Origin: an uncultured Clostridia bacterium
Lineage (GTDB): Bacteria; Bacillota; Clostridia; Oscillospirales; Acutalibacteraceae
Assembly: GCA_937916195.1 (NCBI GenBank)
Contig: CALFTO010000042.1
Location: 1 to 6,271, forward strand
Length of the DNA stretch: 6,271 nt
Reading direction: 5' to 3'
Both the position numbers and the translations under genes were made by a program. Below the pieces are notes generated by a model. It was not told the DNA's origin, searched no databases, and saw nothing but the letters and a program-made list of their open reading frames with translations. Positions 5,440-6,271 of the stretch are shown piece by piece (positions within the stretch are counted from its first letter, which is position 1; each line of letters starts with the position of its first letter).

Positions 5440-6271
5440 ATGTCTAAATTAGTTAAACAAGCAACAGACCAGCTTCATACACTTATCGTTGATGCGCTTG
5501 GCAAGGCTGTGGCAGAGGGTGAAATCCCCGCAGAGCCAATTCCCGCATTTAATATTGAAGTTCCCGCAAACCGCGATAACGGTGACTATTCATCAAATAT
5601 CGCTTTTGTATGCGCAAAGGTTTTTCGTCGCGCACCAAAAATGATTGCGGATATTGTTGCGAAGAATATTGAGCTCGACGGCACATATTTTGACACTTGC
5701 ACAGTTGCAGGCGCAGGCTTTGTAAACTTTACTCTTGCAAAGGATTTTTATGCTGATATTTTGCTTGATGTTAAGGCTCTCGGCAAGGATTACGGCAGAA
5801 GTGACTACGGCAAGGGCAAGAAAATTAATGTTGAATTCGTTTCAGCAAACCCCACAGGACCAATGCATATGGGTAATGCCCGTGGCGGTGCGCTTGGTGA
5901 CTGCTTGGCATCTGTTCTTGATATGGCAGGCTATGAGGTTGAACGCGAATTCTATATCAATGATGCAGGTAACCAGATTGAAAAATTCGGTCTTTCACTT
6001 GATATTCGTTATCAGCAGATTTACAAGGGTGAGGATGCAGTAGAACTTCCCGAAGACAGTTATCACGGTGAAGATATTAAAGAACGTGCACAGCAGTTTG
6101 CTGATGTTTACGGCGACGAATATATAAACAAGAGCGAAGACGAAAGAAGAAAAGCACTTGTTGAGTTTGCTCTTCCCAAAAACATCGACAATATGAAAGC
6201 CAATATGGCGAAATATCGTATTGAATATGACACTTGGTTTAAAGAAAGTCAGCTTCACGACAGCGGTGCGG
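5440..6271 (+). CDS. argS: Arginyl-tRNA synthetase, N-terminal half (3' end outside window)
   Basis: Class I synthetase that attaches arginine to tRNA-Arg. About 277 codons are present of the usual 550-580; the frame stays open to the right edge. The start is ATG at 5440 with AGGAG (5427-5431) eight bases upstream. The N-terminal tRNA-binding (Add-1) domain covers about residues 1-95 with the family turn ANRDNGDYSSNIAF, followed by GAGFVNF. The catalytic core begins with VEFVSANPTGPMHMGN; the HIGH signature is HMGN, His143 to Asn146, with the last His replaced by Asn. The next block REFYINDAGNQIEKF is typical ArgRS. KMSK-like and anticodon-binding regions lie beyond the window. It is third gene of the ddl operon, 13 bases after the DUF1934 gene. 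No T-box or other leader structure is seen immediately upstream. Confidence 0.95.
   Translation, partial: MSKLVKQATDQLHTLIVDALGKAVAEGEIPAEPIPAFNIEVPANRDNGDYSSNIAFVCAKVFRRAPKMIADIVAKNIELDGTYFDTCTVAGAGFVNFTLAKDFYADILLDVKALGKDYGRSDYGKGKKINVEFVSANPTGPMHMGNARGGALGDCLASVLDMAGYEVEREFYINDAGNQIEKFGLSLDIRYQQIYKGEDAVELPEDSYHGEDIKERAQQFADVYGDEYINKSEDERRKALVEFALPKNIDNMKANMAKYRIEYDTWFKESQLHDSGA

Overview
The window looks like chromosomal DNA of a low-to-moderate GC Gram-positive bacterium, most likely class Clostridia (Oscillospiraceae/Ruminococcaceae-like gut lineages). The basis is strong purine-rich Shine-Dalgarno sites, very AT-rich spacers, a DUF1934 (YwiB-like) gene directly upstream of argS as in Bacillus subtilis, and an HMGN version of the ArgRS HIGH motif that I associate with Clostridia. 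The lineage is inferred from gene style; no marker gene for taxonomy is present.

Layout from left to right. Bases 1-1682 (+) are the C-terminal two thirds of a glycogen/maltodextrin phosphorylase, closed by a good intrinsic terminator. Bases 1740-1910 have no gene but hold a five-unit 7-bp tandem repeat followed immediately by a roughly 120-bp palindrome-rich element with short terminal inverted repeats. Bases 1930-2652 (-) encode a TraX-family membrane protein. Bases 2684-2922 hold a terminator-like 9-bp hairpin and then the most unusual object here: an array of eight short hairpins whose stems all differ but which are separated by an invariant 7-base linker, TCGATAT in the left half and its reverse complement ATATCGA in the right half. 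The last hairpin contains the stop codon of the next gene, a 283-aa soluble protein of unknown function at 2919-3770 (-).

Bases 3771-3930 are a compact divergent promoter region. It carries one recognisable promoter for the minus-strand unknown gene and one for a plus-strand operon: ddl (D-alanine--D-alanine ligase), a DUF1934 beta-barrel protein overlapping ddl by 4 bases, and argS (arginyl-tRNA synthetase, cut by the right edge). The ddl product makes the D-Ala-D-Ala dipeptide for peptidoglycan, argS charges tRNA-Arg, and DUF1934 has no established role.

The housekeeping genes look intact and ordinary. The interest lies in the 1740-2922 segment, where a TraX-like gene is bracketed by two different palindromic repeat structures. 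The hairpin array is hard to explain by simple duplication, because its stems vary while keeping near-perfect arm complementarity. That requires either selection for structure or a mechanism that copies one arm from the other.
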